The notes under the pieces: model-generated | What the model was told of the DNA's origin: nothing | Seen by the model: only the letters and a program-made list of their open reading frames with translations | The model's database searches: none | Made by a program: the position numbers and the translations under genes | In this document: positions 17,445 to 25,819 of the stretch, in pieces | How the letters are laid out: every line of letters starts with the position of its first letter | How positions within the stretch are numbered: position 1 is the first letter of the stretch | Source: Sphingobium sp. BYY-5 | GTDB taxonomy: Bacteria > Pseudomonadota > Alphaproteobacteria > Sphingomonadales > Sphingomonadaceae | NCBI RefSeq assembly: GCF_022758885.1 | Contig: NZ_JALEBH010000001.1 | Location: 1,364,001 to 1,428,000, forward strand | Length of the DNA: 64,000 nucleotides | Direction: 5' to 3'

Positions 17445-17929
17445 GCGAGGCGAGCGTCCGCGCCTTCTTCGCGGCGAATGCGCCCGATATTGCGATCATC
17501 GACCAGGGCGTCAGCACCGCGACGGTGATCGAGGCGGCCGCCGCGCTGGGCGTCGAACCGGCGCGGATCGCCAAGACATTGTCGCTGCGCGTGGGCGAGA
17601 CGGTCGTGTTGGTCTGCGCGCGGGGCGACGCGCGCCTGTCCAATGGCAAGGCGAAGGCCGCGCTGGGCGCCAAGCCCCGAATGCTGGGCGCCGAAGAGGT
17701 GGAGGCGATCACCGGCCATCCGGTCGGCGGCGTCTGCCCGTTCGGCCTGCCCTCTCCCCTGCCCGTTTATTGCGACGTGTCGCTGCGCGATTTCGCCACC
17801 GTCTTCCCGGCAGCCGGATCGCGCACCACATCGGTCGAACTGACGCCCGATCGCCTTGCCGCCTTGACCGGCGCGCAATGGATCGACATCTGCACGCTTC
17901 CAGAAATCCTGGCTGAAACTGTGGAGTGA
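17441..17929 (+). CDS. YbaK/EbsC-family aminoacyl-tRNA deacylase
   Basis: The 162-residue protein belongs to the YbaK/ProX-like family, which hydrolyses mischarged aminoacyl-tRNAs (Cys-tRNAPro for YbaK). Family landmarks are the central lysine region RIAKTLSLRVGE (about 44-55), LSNGKAKAALG and the glycine-rich GGVCPFGLPSPLPVY near residues 102-116. The latter matches the VGGVSPFG-type loop that shapes the active site. It overlaps galE by 4 nt and the next gene starts within 6 bp of its stop, so the three are one transcription unit. Confidence 0.88.
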   Translation: MSEASVRAFFAANAPDIAIIDQGVSTATVIEAAAALGVEPARIAKTLSLRVGETVVLVCARGDARLSNGKAKAALGAKPRMLGAEEVEAITGHPVGGVCPFGLPSPLPVYCDVSLRDFATVFPAAGSRTTSVELTPDRLAALTGAQWIDICTLPEILAETVE

Positions 17930-17934
17930 GCCTC

Positions 17935-18627
17935 ATGCCGACCGAACATCTTTTCGCCACCGGGGCAGAGGCCGCCGCCGACATCGCCGCGCGCATCGCC
18001 ACCATCCTGTCCGTTGCGATTGCCGAACGCGGCGTGGCGAGCATCGCCGTTTCGGGCGGGCGATCGCCCCGGCCGGTGCTGGAGGCGCTGAGCGCGGCCG
18101 ATCTCGACTGGAGCAAGGTCGTGGTGACGCTGGTCGACGAACGCTGGGTCGCGCCCGACAGCGCCGACAGCAATGAACGACTGGTGCGCGAGACGCTGTT
18201 GCAGGGTGCGGCGGCGCAGGCCCGCTTCGTGCCGATGAAGACGGACGCCGCCGACGCCTATGCCGGACAGCCGGCGGTTGAGGCGGCGATCGCTACCCTG
18301 CCCTGGCCGCTCGACATCGTGCTGCTGGGCATGGGCGATGACGGGCACACCGCTTCGCTCTTTCCCGAAGGGCAGGAACTGGCCGAGGGCCTGTCGTCCA
18401 CCGCGCTGACCATTGCCGCCACGCCGCCCGTCGCGCCCCATCAGCGTCTATCGCTAACCGCCCATGCCATTCTCCAGAGCCGCCATATCTTCCTCCAGAT
18501 CGGCGGCGCAGGGAAGAAGGCGGTCTATGATTGCGCGCTGGCGGGCGGGCCTGTCGAGGAATTGCCGATCCGGCTGGCGCTGTTGCAGGATGATGTGCCG
18601 GTCGAGGTATGGATCGCGGAAGGCTGA
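17935..18627 (+). CDS. pgl: 6-phosphogluconolactonase
   Basis: The 230-residue protein hydrolyses 6-phosphogluconolactone to 6-phosphogluconate, feeding the Entner-Doudoroff and pentose phosphate routes. SGGRSP (about 40-45), the LVDERWV motif near 66-72 and the LLGMGDDGHTASLFP motif near 133-147 are diagnostic for the Pgl/DevB family. A GTG start at 17926 overlaps ybaK, but ATG 17935 has GGAG 8 bp upstream and is preferred. It is the third gene of galE-ybaK-pgl; zwf and edd are not adjacent here. Confidence 0.93.
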   Translation: MPTEHLFATGAEAAADIAARIATILSVAIAERGVASIAVSGGRSPRPVLEALSAADLDWSKVVVTLVDERWVAPDSADSNERLVRETLLQGAAAQARFVPMKTDAADAYAGQPAVEAAIATLPWPLDIVLLGMGDDGHTASLFPEGQELAEGLSSTALTIAATPPVAPHQRLSLTAHAILQSRHIFLQIGGAGKKAVYDCALAGGPVEELPIRLALLQDDVPVEVWIAEG

Positions 18628-18634
18628 GACCATT

Positions 18635-18730
18635 GTCCGTCATTGCCGCGCAGGCGGCAATCCATCTCCCAACCTTGATCCAAAGTGAAAAGGCGGGAGA
18701 TGGATCCCCGCCTGCGCGGGGATGACGGGA
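18635..18730. repeat. large inverted repeat with compensatory changes
   Basis: The arms 18635-18670 and 18695-18730 are complementary over about 36 bp. Where they differ, each arm keeps its own internal palindrome (TTGCCGC...GCGGCAA against TCCCCGC...GCGGGGA). It separates the convergent pgl and small membrane-protein genes. Confidence 0.8.
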
Positions 18731-18745
18731 AGGGAGGAGGCTTGT

Positions 18746-19009
18746 TTACCATCCCGGTTCATGCTTCGAAATCAGGTAGCGCCACACCCCCACGGCGTTG
18801 ATCACCAGCAGCGCCACATTCTGCCACCCTATCCCCTCGCTGCCCCTGTTCAGAAAGCCCCAGGCGGTGAGCGCCAACGAGGAGGTAACGAACAGCACGA
18901 ACGCCCATCCGGTGATGCGCCGCCCCAGGTTCAGCGACACGATCAGCGCTGCCAGGGTCGCCGCCCCTGCGCCATAATATTGCAGGGCGGTGAGAAGCAC
19001 GGCGTTCAT
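18746..19009 (-). CDS. small inner-membrane protein, uncharacterised
   Basis: The 87-residue protein is almost entirely hydrophobic, with three likely transmembrane helices (about 5-27, 33-52, 60-78). The segments LNLGRRITGWAFVLFVTSSL and WQNVALLVINAVGVWRYL recall small CBU_0592/PnuC-like membrane proteins. No catalytic motif is visible and no function is proposed. It is divergent from the aminotransferase, and a 10-bp inverted repeat (19017-19026/19044-19053) lies between the two starts. Confidence 0.7.
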   Translation of the reverse strand: MNAVLLTALQYYGAGAATLAALIVSLNLGRRITGWAFVLFVTSSLALTAWGFLNRGSEGIGWQNVALLVINAVGVWRYLISKHEPGW

Positions 19010-19066
19010 TCTTCCTGAACGCCGCCACTATCGACATGGTTGCGGCGGCGTTCTAGGCACGCGGCC

Positions 19067-20203
19067 ATGGTTGCCGAGATAGATCCGTTCCACGCCATCG
19101 CCATCAGCCGCGAAGCCCATGCCCTGGAAGCGCAGGGCCGATCCATCCTGCACATGGAGTTCGGCCAGCCGTCGACCGGCGCGCCCGCCGCCGCCATCGC
19201 CGTGGCGCACGCGGTGCTGGACACCGATCCGATGGGCTATTGGGAAAGCCCGGCGCTCAAGGAGCGGATCGCGCGCCATTATGCCGAGCGGCACGGCATT
19301 GCCATCGATCCGGAGCAGGTCTTGCTGACCTGCGGTGCGTCGCCGGGCCTGGTGCTGGCGCTGACCAGCCTGTTCACGCCCGGCGCCCGCGTCGCCACCG
19401 CGCGGCCGGGCTATGTCGCCTATCGCAACAACCTGAAAGCGCTCTATCTGGAGCCGGTCGAGGTCGCCTGCGGCCCGGCCGATCGCTACCAGATCAGCGC
19501 AGACGCGCTGGCCCGGATCGATCCGGCTCCGCAAGGCCTCATCCTCGCCAGTCCCGCCAATCCCACCGGCACGATCATCCCGGCGGACGAACTGGAGCGA
19601 ATCGCGAAAGTCTGCGCGGATCGCGGCATCCGCATCATTTCCGACGAAATCTATCATGGGCTGAGCTTCGGCGAACCGGCGCGATCGATGCTGGAGTTCG
19701 CACCCGACGCCGTGATCGTCAACAGCTTCTCCAAATATTACAGCATGGCCGGGTGGCGGCTGGGCTGGATCGTGGTGCCGAGCGACCTGATCGACGTCGC
19801 GCGGGCGCGGATGGGCAATCTCTTCCTGACGCCGCCGGTGCTGGCGCAGCGCGCGGGCCTGACCGCGTTCGATTGCACCGATGAACTGGAGGGGCATGTC
19901 GCCACCTATCGGCGCAACCGGCAATTGCTGCTCGACGCCCTGCCCGCGCTGGGCCTTGCCCGCATCGCGCCGCCCGATGGCGCTTTCTACATCTATGCCG
20001 ACATCAGCCACCTGACCAATGACAGCCTCGGCTTCTGCCAGAGGCTGCTGCGCGAAACCGGGGTGGCGACCGCGCCGGGGATCGATTTCGATCCGGTCGA
20101 CGGCCATCGCTTCATTCGGTTCAGCTTCGCCGTGTCGACCGACCGGATCGAGGACGCGATCGCGCGGATGATCCCCTGGTTCCAGGCGCAGGGCGGACGT
20201 TAG
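19067..20203 (+). CDS. class I/II aminotransferase
   Basis: The 378-residue PLP enzyme has aspartate-aminotransferase fold-type I features: SPANPTGTII (the conserved Asn contact), SDEIYHGLSF with the PLP-ring Asp/Tyr, and the Schiff-base lysine in VNSFSKYYSMAGWRLGW. FIRFSFAV near the C-terminus supplies the arginine that binds the substrate carboxylate. It transfers amino groups between an amino acid and a 2-oxo acid; the specific pair cannot be assigned. A TTG-initiated extension to 19040 is possible, but ATG 19067 fits the family N-terminus. Confidence 0.9.
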   Translation: MVAEIDPFHAIAISREAHALEAQGRSILHMEFGQPSTGAPAAAIAVAHAVLDTDPMGYWESPALKERIARHYAERHGIAIDPEQVLLTCGASPGLVLALTSLFTPGARVATARPGYVAYRNNLKALYLEPVEVACGPADRYQISADALARIDPAPQGLILASPANPTGTIIPADELERIAKVCADRGIRIISDEIYHGLSFGEPARSMLEFAPDAVIVNSFSKYYSMAGWRLGWIVVPSDLIDVARARMGNLFLTPPVLAQRAGLTAFDCTDELEGHVATYRRNRQLLLDALPALGLARIAPPDGAFYIYADISHLTNDSLGFCQRLLRETGVATAPGIDFDPVDGHRFIRFSFAVSTDRIEDAIARMIPWFQAQGGR

Positions 20204-20496
20204 CCCCGCGTCCGGTCGAACACGTCCATCTCATAAGCGATGGACGCTTCGACCAGCTGCTCCCACAGGTCCGCGATCACGTCGCCGGGGACGCCCAGGC
20301 GTTCGGCTTCCGCGCGGGCGTTGGCGATCACCTGGGCCTTGCGCGCTTCATCGCGCACGGCGCCGCGATCAGGCTTGATCCGCGCGGCGGCGCGCATATG
20401 GGCGAAACGGAGGTCGAGCAGGGCGACGATCTGCCGGTCGATCTCATCGACACCGGCGCGCACCTCTGCCATGCTGCTATAGCTGTCGGGGTTCAT
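20200..20496 (-). CDS. chorismate mutase type II family, PchB-like
   Basis: The 98-residue all-helical protein has the AroQ fold signature: EVRAGVDEIDRQIVALLDLR at the N-terminus and an ARIKPDRGAVRDEARKAQVI loop-helix with the conserved lysine (K41). AroQ converts chorismate to prephenate, and the related PchB splits isochorismate into salicylate and pyruvate. The ARIK loop and the C-terminal DVFDRTRG resemble PchB, so either activity is possible. ATG 20496 is chosen, with ATG 20472 as an alternative. A longer open frame upstream runs into rpsD on the other strand and is not credible. The gene tail-overlaps the aminotransferase stop by 4 bp. Confidence 0.82.
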   Translation of the reverse strand: MNPDSYSSMAEVRAGVDEIDRQIVALLDLRFAHMRAAARIKPDRGAVRDEARKAQVIANARAEAERLGVPGDVIADLWEQLVEASIAYEMDVFDRTRG

Positions 20497-20536
20497 GGGC
20501 GAAGGAATTAGGCCGCCTGCCCGCCCCTGTCGAGGC

Positions 20537-20564
20537 TTGACATGCCTGCCCCTTGCGGTCATAG
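20537..20564 (+). promoter_or_regulatory. candidate sigma-70 promoter of rpsD
   Basis: TTGACA (20537-20542) matches the -35 consensus exactly and TCATAG (20559-20564) lies 16 bp downstream. A transcript from here would have a leader of about 140 nt before rpsD, long enough for an S4-binding autoregulatory structure, although none was recognised. Confidence 0.45.
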
Positions 20565-20709
20565 GGCCGCCTTCGCGATTGGTCCCGTATCCCGGTGAAG
20601 CGGCGACCCTGTCCCTGAAACACGGAAAACAGGCGATACCGGGGAAACATTCACCCGCCCCGCAAGGCAGGTGGACACATGTTGTTGTTAGCATATCGAA
20701 GGACAGATT

Positions 20710-21324
20710 ATGTCGAAGCGTTCCAGCGCAAAGTACAAGCTTGACCGCCGCATGGGCGAGAATATCTGGGGTCGCCCTAAGAGCCCGGTCAACAAGCGTG
20801 AATATGGCCCCGGCCAGCACGGCCAGCGCCGCAAGGGCAAGATGTCCGACTATGGCATCCAGCTCCGCGCCAAGCAAAAGCTGAAGGGCTATTACGGCGA
20901 CATCACCGAGAAGCAGTTCAAGAAGAACTATTTCGAAGCCAGCCGTATGAAGGGCGACACCGGTCAGAACCTGATCGGCCTGCTGGAGCGTCGCCTGGAC
21001 GCGGTCGTGTACCGCGCCAAGTTCGCGCCGACCATCTTCTCGGCCCGCCAGATCGTTTCGCACGGCCACATCTATGTGAACGGCGTGAAGTGCAACATCG
21101 CGTCGCGTCTGGTGAAGCCGGGCGACGAAATCACCCTGGGCAAGAAGGCGCAGGAAATGGCGCTGGTTCTGGAAGCACAGGGCCTGCCTGAGCGTGACAT
21201 CCCTGATTATGTCGCCCCCGACGGCGCCGCCAAGGTCAGCTATGTCCGCGTACCTACGCTGGACGAAGTGCCCTATCCGGTGAAGATGGAACCGAACCTG
21301 GTCGTCGAATTTTATTCGCGCTAA
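20710..21324 (+). CDS. rpsD: 30S ribosomal protein S4
   Basis: The 204-residue protein nucleates assembly of the 30S body by binding 16S rRNA. It begins [20 protein letters not shown], has the [12 protein letters not shown] basic segment, and carries the S4 RNA-binding domain around residues 94-155 ([34 protein letters not shown]). Length equals the alphaproteobacterial form. AAGGA lies about 7 bp before the ATG. It is monocistronic and closed by a strong terminator. Confidence 0.98.
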   Translation: MSKRSSAKYKLDRRMGENIWGRPKSPVNKREYGPGQHGQRRKGKMSDYGIQLRAKQKLKGYYGDITEKQFKKNYFEASRMKGDTGQNLIGLLERRLDAVVYRAKFAPTIFSARQIVSHGHIYVNGVKCNIASRLVKPGDEITLGKKAQEMALVLEAQGLPERDIPDYVAPDGAAKVSYVRVPTLDEVPYPVKMEPNLVVEFYSR

Positions 21325-21348
21325 TCGGTTCTCCGAACAGAGTTACAA

Positions 21349-21384
21349 AAAGGGCGGCCCCGCAAGGAGCCGCCCTTTCTTGTT
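21349..21384 (+). terminator. Rho-independent terminator of rpsD
   Basis: AAAGGGCGGC (21349-21358) and GCCGCCCTTT (21369-21378) form a perfect 10-bp stem with a 10-nt loop, followed by a T-rich tail. Confidence 0.93.
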
Positions 21385-21694
21385 TGGTCGATCATGGCCT
21401 TTGCGAACCTGCCTCCTGAATGTCGGTGACGGGACGAAAATCCTCCCCTGGCAGGGGAGGTGGCGCGCGCGAAGCGCGTGACGGAGGGGCGATAGGGGAA
21501 CACCCCTCCACCACTTCGTGGTCCCCCTCCCCTTACAGGGGAGGATGAAGGTTTGATCGCCCTCGGATGCGCGCGGCTGGAGCTTTCAACGCCATAGTCG
21601 CCTTGTTCTTTTGGCGCGTCGGGGTTTTGGACATAGGTTGGATCAGGAAGCGCGAGAGCATTCGTCGATATGGAAGGCAAGGCGTGACTTTCTG
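21385..21694. other. gene-free stretch with a palindromic repeat array
   Basis: No convincing gene is seen between the rpsD terminator and the secreted protein. It contains a dispersed repeat at 21441-21545, in which TCCTCCCCTGGCAGGGGAGG and CTCCCCTTACAGGGGAGGA hairpins flank smaller GC-rich hairpins. Such units recur in sphingomonad intergenic regions, and a single short copy of the hairpin recurs at 55308. Confidence 0.75.
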
Positions 21695-22042
21695 ATGCGG
21701 CCTGGAGACAATTTCCTGCCAGCAGTCGCCTTGGGAGCGGCGATAGCACTCTTCGTCCACCCACAGATTGCCCGATCGATGCCGCAGGATGAAACGCAGG
21801 CCGCGGCTTTGAATATTGTCGTTGTTGGCAAGCGCCCCACCCCTGCAAGGATCGACTACAGGCTCCGAAGGGGTCAGCTTGGCTATTGCGGACCGCGAGA
21901 CAAGCAGCAGGACCTTGCTTCGGTACATATGATCTGCGGGATCGTCGCGGATTGCGTGTTCAAAGGTCAGAAGGCTCCCTCTGCATTGCGCCAGTGCGTC
22001 GAGACGAGGATCGCGCAACGAGAGGAAAATGGCCGTAACTAA
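21695..22042 (+). CDS. hypothetical secreted protein
   Basis: The 115-residue protein begins with a plausible signal peptide (NFLPAVALGAAIALFVHP, cleavage near residue 25). A short mature part contains NIVVVGKRPTPARIDYRL and then four cysteines (CGP, MICGIVADC, RQC), which suggests disulfides in the periplasm. It resembles the many short secreted orphan proteins of sphingomonads that carry an IVVVGKR-like start of the mature domain. The frame is open 28 codons further upstream, but ATG 21695 gives the signal peptide. The region is less GC-rich than its neighbours. The function is unknown. Confidence 0.55.
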   Translation: MRPGDNFLPAVALGAAIALFVHPQIARSMPQDETQAAALNIVVVGKRPTPARIDYRLRRGQLGYCGPRDKQQDLASVHMICGIVADCVFKGQKAPSALRQCVETRIAQREENGRN

Positions 22043-22171
22043 TCCGGTACAGGCCGCCAAAATCCCCGAAAATTCCATGTGTTCAAGCAGAAGCCCCAAA
22101 GGCGACGCCCTTGCTTGCCCTTGTCCACGCCCGATGGCATGACCCCGCCATCATAAGAAAGGGGTATTCCC

Positions 22172-23842
22172 ATGCGCAGTTCCATCGCGGCGATCGCCGC
22201 AATCCTTGTCCTGTCCGCGCCCGCCGTTGCGGCCGCAGCACCCGTCAGGTCCACCGCCGCCAAATCCGCCGAACCGTCGATCGAGACGATGAAGCGGCTG
22301 GTGAAGGAGCTTTCCTCCGACGCCTATGAGGGCCGCGCGCCCGGCAGCGCGGGTGAGGAAAAGACGCTTGCGCTGCTTTCCGCCGAATTTGCCAAGCTGG
22401 GCCTCAAGCCGGGCAACAAGGGCAGTTGGTTCCAGGACGTGCCGCTGGTGGAGATCACCGCGAAGAATGTGTCCGCGCTCAGCTTTACCGGCGGCAAGAG
22501 CAGCGTGACCGCCGCCTACGGTCCGGAGATGGTTGTCGGCACCTATCGCACGACTGAAAAACATATCGAACTCAAGGACAGCCCGGTCGTCTTCGTCGGC
22601 TATGGCATCAACGCGCCCGAAAAGGGCTGGAACGACTATGCCGGGCTGGACGTCAGGGGCAAGACCGTCATCATCCTGGTCAACGACCCTGACTATGAGA
22701 CGCAGGGGCTGACCGGTCCGTTTAACGGCCGGGCCATGACCTATTATGGCCGCTGGACCTATAAATATGAGGAAGCCGCGCGGCAGGGCGCGGCCGCCGC
22801 GATCATCGTCCATGACACGGTGCCGGCCGCCTATGGCTGGAACGTCGTCCAGTCGAGCTGGACCGGCGCGCAGCATGTCGCCGACAGCGCCAATGGCAAT
22901 GCGGGGCAGAGCCAGGCGATCGGCTGGGTCCAGAAGGACAAGGCCGCCGCCCTCTTCGCCAGTGCGGGCCTCAACCTCGATGCGCAGATGGCAGCCGCAA
23001 AGAAGCCGGGGTTCAAGGCGGTGCCGTTGACCGGCGTGACGGCCAATGTCTCCTTCGACAACGACCTGCGCAAGCATAGTTCGAAGAATGTCGTCGCGCT
23101 GCTGCCGGGCAAGGCGCGCCCGGACGAATATGTGCTCTACAGCGCGCATTGGGACCATCTGGGCCATTGCCAGGCCGCACCCGACGGCGATGACATCTGC
23201 AACGGCGCGGTGGACAACGCCACCGGCACCGCCGCGCTGGTCGCCCTGGCACAGGCCAATGTGAAGGCCGGGCCGACCGACCGCAGCCAGGTGTTCCTGG
23301 CAGTGACGGGGGAAGAATCCGGCCTGCTGGGATCGGCCTATTATGGCGCAAACCCGGTCTTCCCTTTCGCCAAGACGGTAGGCGGCGTGAACATGGACGC
23401 GCTCAGCGTCGCGGGCCTTGCGAAGAATGTCGTCGTGATCGGCAAGGGCAAGTCGCAGCTCGACGCCTATCTCGACCGCGCTCTCGCCGCGCAGGGCCGC
23501 GTCGCCACCGATGAACCGACCCCGGAAAAGGGCTATTATTACCGCTCCGATCATTTCAGCTTCGCCAAGCACGGCCTGCCGATGCTCTATTTCGAGGGCG
23601 GCGAGGATCTGGTGAAGGGCGGCACTGCGGCGGGCATGGCCGCGGCGGAGGATTATACCAAGAACCGCTATCATGGCCCCAAGGATGAATATGATCCCAA
23701 TTGGGACTGGACCGGGGTGCTGGCCGACCTGAAGCTCTATTATGCCGTGGGCCGCGATTTGGCGACCACGAGCGACTGGCCCAACTGGGTGGAAGGCGAC
23801 GAATTCCGCGCCATCCGCGACAAGGACCGGGCGGGGAAATAA
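22172..23842 (+). CDS. M28-family metallopeptidase with PA domain (secreted)
   Basis: The 556-residue protein has a signal peptide of about 22 residues. A PA (protease-associated) insert at about 110-270 precedes an M28 aminopeptidase domain. The dinuclear zinc ligands are in place: His in YSAHWDHLG, bridging Asp in GAVDNATGTAAL, the Glu pair in VTGEESGLLGS, Asp in GVNMDALS, and His in RSDHFSFAKHG. The enzyme should remove N-terminal residues from peptides in the periplasm or outside. A 12-bp hairpin at 23848-23882 follows the stop. The substrate preference is not readable. Confidence 0.93.
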   Translation: MRSSIAAIAAILVLSAPAVAAAAPVRSTAAKSAEPSIETMKRLVKELSSDAYEGRAPGSAGEEKTLALLSAEFAKLGLKPGNKGSWFQDVPLVEITAKNVSALSFTGGKSSVTAAYGPEMVVGTYRTTEKHIELKDSPVVFVGYGINAPEKGWNDYAGLDVRGKTVIILVNDPDYETQGLTGPFNGRAMTYYGRWTYKYEEAARQGAAAAIIVHDTVPAAYGWNVVQSSWTGAQHVADSANGNAGQSQAIGWVQKDKAAALFASAGLNLDAQMAAAKKPGFKAVPLTGVTANVSFDNDLRKHSSKNVVALLPGKARPDEYVLYSAHWDHLGHCQAAPDGDDICNGAVDNATGTAALVALAQANVKAGPTDRSQVFLAVTGEESGLLGSAYYGANPVFPFAKTVGGVNMDALSVAGLAKNVVVIGKGKSQLDAYLDRALAAQGRVATDEPTPEKGYYYRSDHFSFAKHGLPMLYFEGGEDLVKGGTAAGMAAAEDYTKNRYHGPKDEYDPNWDWTGVLADLKLYYAVGRDLATTSDWPNWVEGDEFRAIRDKDRAGK

Positions 23843-23847
23843 CGGGG

Positions 23848-23882
23848 ATGGCTGGCGACGGCAAAATAGTGTCGCCAGCCAT
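23848..23882. repeat. 12-bp perfect hairpin after the M28 peptidase
   Basis: ATGGCTGGCGAC and GTCGCCAGCCAT are perfect complements around an 11-nt loop. It lies between the peptidase stop and the lipoprotein start and may be an intrinsic terminator without a strong T-tract. Confidence 0.6.
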
Positions 23883-23907
23883 TCATGATCTTGAGTATAA
23901 GCGCGGC

Positions 23908-24258
23908 ATGACCCAGAAATTCGACCGGCGCATCCTGCCGATCACGTCGGCCGTCGCCGCCGCCCTTCTCGCCACCGGCTGTTCGCGCAGCCCCGACACC
24001 GCCAATGCCGACGTGCGCGTCTGCCGCGACGCACAAGGGCGGCGGGTCGAGGACAGCAACTGCCGTTCACATAGCGGCGTCGCTACGGGCGCCTTCGTCT
24101 GGTATTTCCTCAATCGCGGCAGCGCGGTGGCGCGGGTCGGGCAGCCGCTCAGCGGCGGCTCGATCGCTCCGTCCTTCGGCAAAAGCTATGGCCAGGTATC
24201 GCCCGCCACAGTGACACGCGGCGGCCTGGGCCTGTCCGGGCGCAGCACCCTTTCCTGA
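23908..24258 (+). CDS. small lipoprotein, YgiB-like
   Basis: The 116-residue protein has an N-terminal signal peptide ending in the lipobox LATGC, with the lipidated Cys at residue 25. The mature part has a Cys pair (VRVCRDAQG, DSNCRSH) and a glycine/serine-rich tail ending VTRGGLGLSGRS. That tail resembles the RGGFG-type C-terminus of DUF1190/YgiB lipoproteins. The stop overlaps the ATG of the glutathionylspermidine-synthase-family gene (TGATG), as in the E. coli ygiB-ygiC pair, which supports the assignment. A longer upstream frame reads through the peptidase gene and is rejected. The function is unknown. Confidence 0.72.
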   Translation: MTQKFDRRILPITSAVAAALLATGCSRSPDTANADVRVCRDAQGRRVEDSNCRSHSGVATGAFVWYFLNRGSAVARVGQPLSGGSIAPSFGKSYGQVSPATVTRGGLGLSGRSTLS

Positions 24259-25394
24259 TGGAACGAATCGACTGCGCACCGCGATCGGGCTGGCAAAGCC
24301 GGGTGGAGGAACTCGGCCTCGTTTGGCACGGCGCGAACGACCGGCCCTATTGGAACGAAACAGCGGCTTATCGCTTCTCATCTGCCGAGGTGGAGACGAT
24401 CGAGGCGGCGACGGCGGAACTTTACCGCCTGTTCCTGGCGGCCGGCCAGCATGTGCTAGATCGGAATCTTCTCGGCGATTTCGGGATTCCCGACTTCTGC
24501 CATGAGGCGATCCGGCAAAGCTGGGACGGGGAGCCGGCCGCGCTCAACTATGGCCGCTTCGACCTGGGCTATGACGGGTCAGGGCCGCCCAAATTGTTCG
24601 AATTCAACTGCGACACTCCCACCAGCCTGCTGGAAGCATCGGTCATCCAGTGGGACTGGAAGGAAGCCGTCTTCCCGAACGCCGACCAGTATAACAGCCT
24701 GCATGAGCGTCTGGTCGCCAAGTGGCGCGACATCGCCCCGCCGCGTGGCACGTCCAAGCTCCATCTCACCTATGTCGACGGCAATATGGGCGAGGATGCG
24801 GTCACGGTCGCCTATATGGCAGACACGGCGCAGCAGGCCGGGATCGACACACAGTTGATCCTGACAACCGATCTTGGCTGGGACAGCGCCGGTCGCCGCT
24901 TCGTCGACCTCGACAATCGGCAGATCGATGCGCTCTATCATCTCTATCCCTGGGAATGGATCATCCATGAACCCTTCGGACGGGAGGTGATCGAAAGCCT
25001 GTCCTCTACCCTCTGGATCGAGCCGATCTGGAAGATGATCTGGAGCAACAAGGCGATATTGCCGATCCTGTGGGATCTCTTTCCCGGCCATCCCAACCTG
25101 CTGGAGGCCAGCCGCGCGCCGATGAACGGCGATCATGTCGTGAAGCCCCTGCTCGCACGCGAAGGGGCCAATGTCCGCATCGTCAAGGACGGCGCGACAG
25201 TGGCGCAAAGCGATGGCGACTATGGCGAGGAAGGCTTCATCTACCAGCGGCTGTTCGACCTGCCGGGGAAAGGCGATCGGCGGCCGGTGCTGGGCAGTTG
25301 GGTGATCGATGGCGAGCCGACCGGTATGGGCATCCGCGAGGATGGCCCGATCACCGGCAATGGCGCCCGCTTCGTGCCGCACATCATCGCCTGA
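24258..25394 (+). CDS. glutathionylspermidine synthase-family protein (YgiC/YjfC-like)
   Basis: The 378-residue protein corresponds to the C-terminal ATP-grasp synthetase domain of glutathionylspermidine synthase and lacks the amidase domain. Family segments include LNYGRFDLGYDGSGPPKLFEFNCDTPTSLLEAS, WSNKAILPILW, VVKPLLAREGANV (ATP-binding lysine) and the C-terminal TGNGARFVPHII. E. coli YgiC and YjfC have the same architecture, but their ligation reaction is not established. It is translationally coupled to the YgiB-like lipoprotein. Nearby aguA and aguB make putrescine, which makes a polyamine link attractive but unproven. Confidence 0.88.
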   Translation: MERIDCAPRSGWQSRVEELGLVWHGANDRPYWNETAAYRFSSAEVETIEAATAELYRLFLAAGQHVLDRNLLGDFGIPDFCHEAIRQSWDGEPAALNYGRFDLGYDGSGPPKLFEFNCDTPTSLLEASVIQWDWKEAVFPNADQYNSLHERLVAKWRDIAPPRGTSKLHLTYVDGNMGEDAVTVAYMADTAQQAGIDTQLILTTDLGWDSAGRRFVDLDNRQIDALYHLYPWEWIIHEPFGREVIESLSSTLWIEPIWKMIWSNKAILPILWDLFPGHPNLLEASRAPMNGDHVVKPLLAREGANVRIVKDGATVAQSDGDYGEEGFIYQRLFDLPGKGDRRPVLGSWVIDGEPTGMGIREDGPITGNGARFVPHIIA

Positions 25395-25455
25395 AGTTCA
25401 GCACGGGTTCAGGGATTCAAGGCGAATTTCACGGCATTGCCTGGAAGGAGAGCCT

Positions 25456-25815
25456 ATGCGTTTCGCCCTTGCCCTGATGCTCCTTGCCAGCCCCGCCGCC
25501 CTGCCTGCCCAGATTGCGCCCGGATCGCAGCCGGAAACTGCACCCGGCCCCATCGGCGTGAGGATCATGCCGTCCACCGGCGCGGATCATGAACTGCGTG
25601 AATCGCGCGAGCGTATTCGCGAAGGCCGCAAGAGCGGCACGCTGAAGAAAAGCCAGGCGCGCGGTCTCCGCCGGGAAGCCAACCAGAATGACGCGCTGGC
25701 CGAACGCTATGGCCGCGACGGCCTGTCCGATTCCAAGCGGCGCGAACTCGAAATGCGCGGACGGGCGCTCCAGAGCCTGACCGAAGCGCAGCGGACACAG
25801 CCCAGGCGCCCTTGA
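25456..25815 (+). CDS. hypothetical secreted protein, basic helical
   Basis: The 119-residue protein has a signal peptide of about 18 residues (cut near LPAQ). The mature part is strongly charged and probably helical (ELRESRERIREGRKSGTLKK, SKRRELEMRGRALQSLTEAQ). AAGGAGAGCCT supports ATG 25456. No catalytic motif or recognised domain is present. It is convergent with the DUF6265 gene and only 4 bp separates the stops. Confidence 0.7.
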   Translation: MRFALALMLLASPAALPAQIAPGSQPETAPGPIGVRIMPSTGADHELRESRERIREGRKSGTLKKSQARGLRREANQNDALAERYGRDGLSDSKRRELEMRGRALQSLTEAQRTQPRRP

Positions 25816-25819
25816 TGCC

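Noticed and set aside
20497..21069. N-terminal extension of the chorismate mutase-like gene
   Set aside because: It would run antisense through rpsD; the 98-residue form is the normal length.
21441..21545. Possible CRISPR array
   Set aside because: The repeated hairpins are adjacent and of unequal length, with no regular spacers and no cas genes.
22151..23674. 507-codon open frame opposite the M28 peptidase
   Set aside because: The peptidase has all metal ligands; the opposite frame has none.
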